This document shows positions 42,953 through 43,349 of a stretch of DNA of 43,349 nucleotides, one piece after another. Source of the DNA: an uncultured Granulosicoccaceae bacterium (GTDB lineage: Bacteria; Pseudomonadota; Gammaproteobacteria; Granulosicoccales; Granulosicoccaceae); NCBI GenBank assembly GCA_937957915.1, contig CALGNZ010000142.1, positions 1 through 43,349 on the forward strand, given 5' to 3'. The first letter of the stretch is position 1. Each line of letters starts with the position of its first letter. A program made the translations under genes and the position numbers. The notes under the pieces are model-generated. The model was not told the DNA's origin. It saw only the letters and a list, made by a program, of their open reading frames with translations, and did not search any database.

Positions 42953-43172
42953 GCTACAGCAGTAAATTCAATTCACAGCAATCGTTCAAAAACGGTAAGC
43001 TGCCAAAAGCAGGTAATGCGAGGCTGGTCTTGTCACATCCGCGCCACCAAATCGACTGCCACCGACAGGTGGTCTGATTTCTTGTATCTTGCGTCGCCCA
43101 AGCTACGGTATTCAATTCGGGTTTCGGGTTAACTGTTACCTTTCAGTATGAACGGCATGGGCCGAGTTACTC

Positions 43173-43349
43173 TTATTGCTCATTGTTGATGATAGATTCA
43201 ATCCGGATCGGTGGTGTAAGATTCGATAGCTGTAAAACAGCGCTGGCGATTACTGGCGCAGTGCAGTCGAGGAACGTGATGCCTGAGTCCTGCCATCGTT
43301 CGGAAGTCGCAATAACTATGCATTTGCCACGTACATTGCAGCCACTTGT
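43173..43349 (-). CDS. 3' end of an unidentified gene, cut by the window edge
   Basis: One minus-strand frame stays open from the right edge to a TAA at 43173-43175, giving 58 C-terminal residues. They include CIVIATSERWQDSGITFLD and TAPVIASAVLQLSNLTPP, which read like a real protein end (alternating hydrophobic strand, helix, strand) rather than an antisense shadow. I do not recognise the family. It is convergent with the amidohydrolase gene. Confidence 0.5.
   Translation of the reverse strand, partial: TSGCNVRGKCIVIATSERWQDSGITFLDCTAPVIASAVLQLSNLTPPIRIESIINNEQ

Overview
The window looks like chromosome from a marine-type gammaproteobacterium of moderate GC. This rests on gene content only: an LpoB-like lipoprotein next to a COG3014-type lipoprotein, a DUF2835 protein and a proteobacterial Fpr reductase. 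No rRNA, tRNA, CRISPR array, insertion sequence or phage gene was found. The intergenic spaces are unusually rich in short tandem arrays (units of about 80, 23, 16 and 24 bp in the first 9 kb) and in small interspersed palindromic repeats (around 22.2, 27.7, 36.5 and 38.5 kb).

Left part (1-8.4 kb): an 80-bp tandem array at the window edge is followed by a tryptophan/kynurenine block. kynU is on the minus strand, divergent from an HpaB-type flavin monooxygenase, kynA and haaO. Kynurenine 3-monooxygenase is absent, so the HpaB-type enzyme is the obvious candidate for making 3-hydroxyanthranilate, probably from anthranilate. A stand-alone UrtA-like substrate-binding protein and a zinc alcohol dehydrogenase follow.

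Middle (8.6-17.3 kb): a secreted beta-helix protein, the LpoB-like/COG3014 lipoprotein pair, a methyltransferase, and a 1180-residue fusion of an Amt ammonium channel to a PAS/hybrid histidine kinase with two receivers separated by a lysine-rich linker.

17.6-25.7 kb: the most coherent and least explained locus. A LysR regulator is divergent from a co-oriented set: a ThDP-dependent enzyme, an SDH/fumarate-reductase-like iron-sulfur subunit, two membrane anchors, a flavoprotein whose FAD-linking histidine position is cysteine, and a two-subunit class I fumarase/tartrate-dehydratase-like enzyme with a diverged beta subunit. I infer a dedicated respiratory pathway for a dicarboxylate, substrate unknown.

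25.8-31.3 kb: a FAD-dependent amine oxidase-type enzyme divergent from a rhodanese across a perfect palindrome, an IclR regulator, a VOC-family protein, a ferredoxin-NADP reductase with a roughly 40-residue insertion, and a DUF2835 protein. 31.3-38.4 kb: a Gfo/Idh/MocA oxidoreductase, a hydroxyisourate-hydrolase-like protein with an altered C-terminus, a small membrane protein, a TIM-barrel isomerase, a sulfatase-superfamily hydrolase and an acyl-CoA ligase. 38.6 kb to the end: an EamA permease, a Tat-exported metallo-beta-lactamase-fold protein, a periplasmic rhodanese, an M20 amidohydrolase and the 3' end of an unidentified minus-strand gene cut by the window edge.
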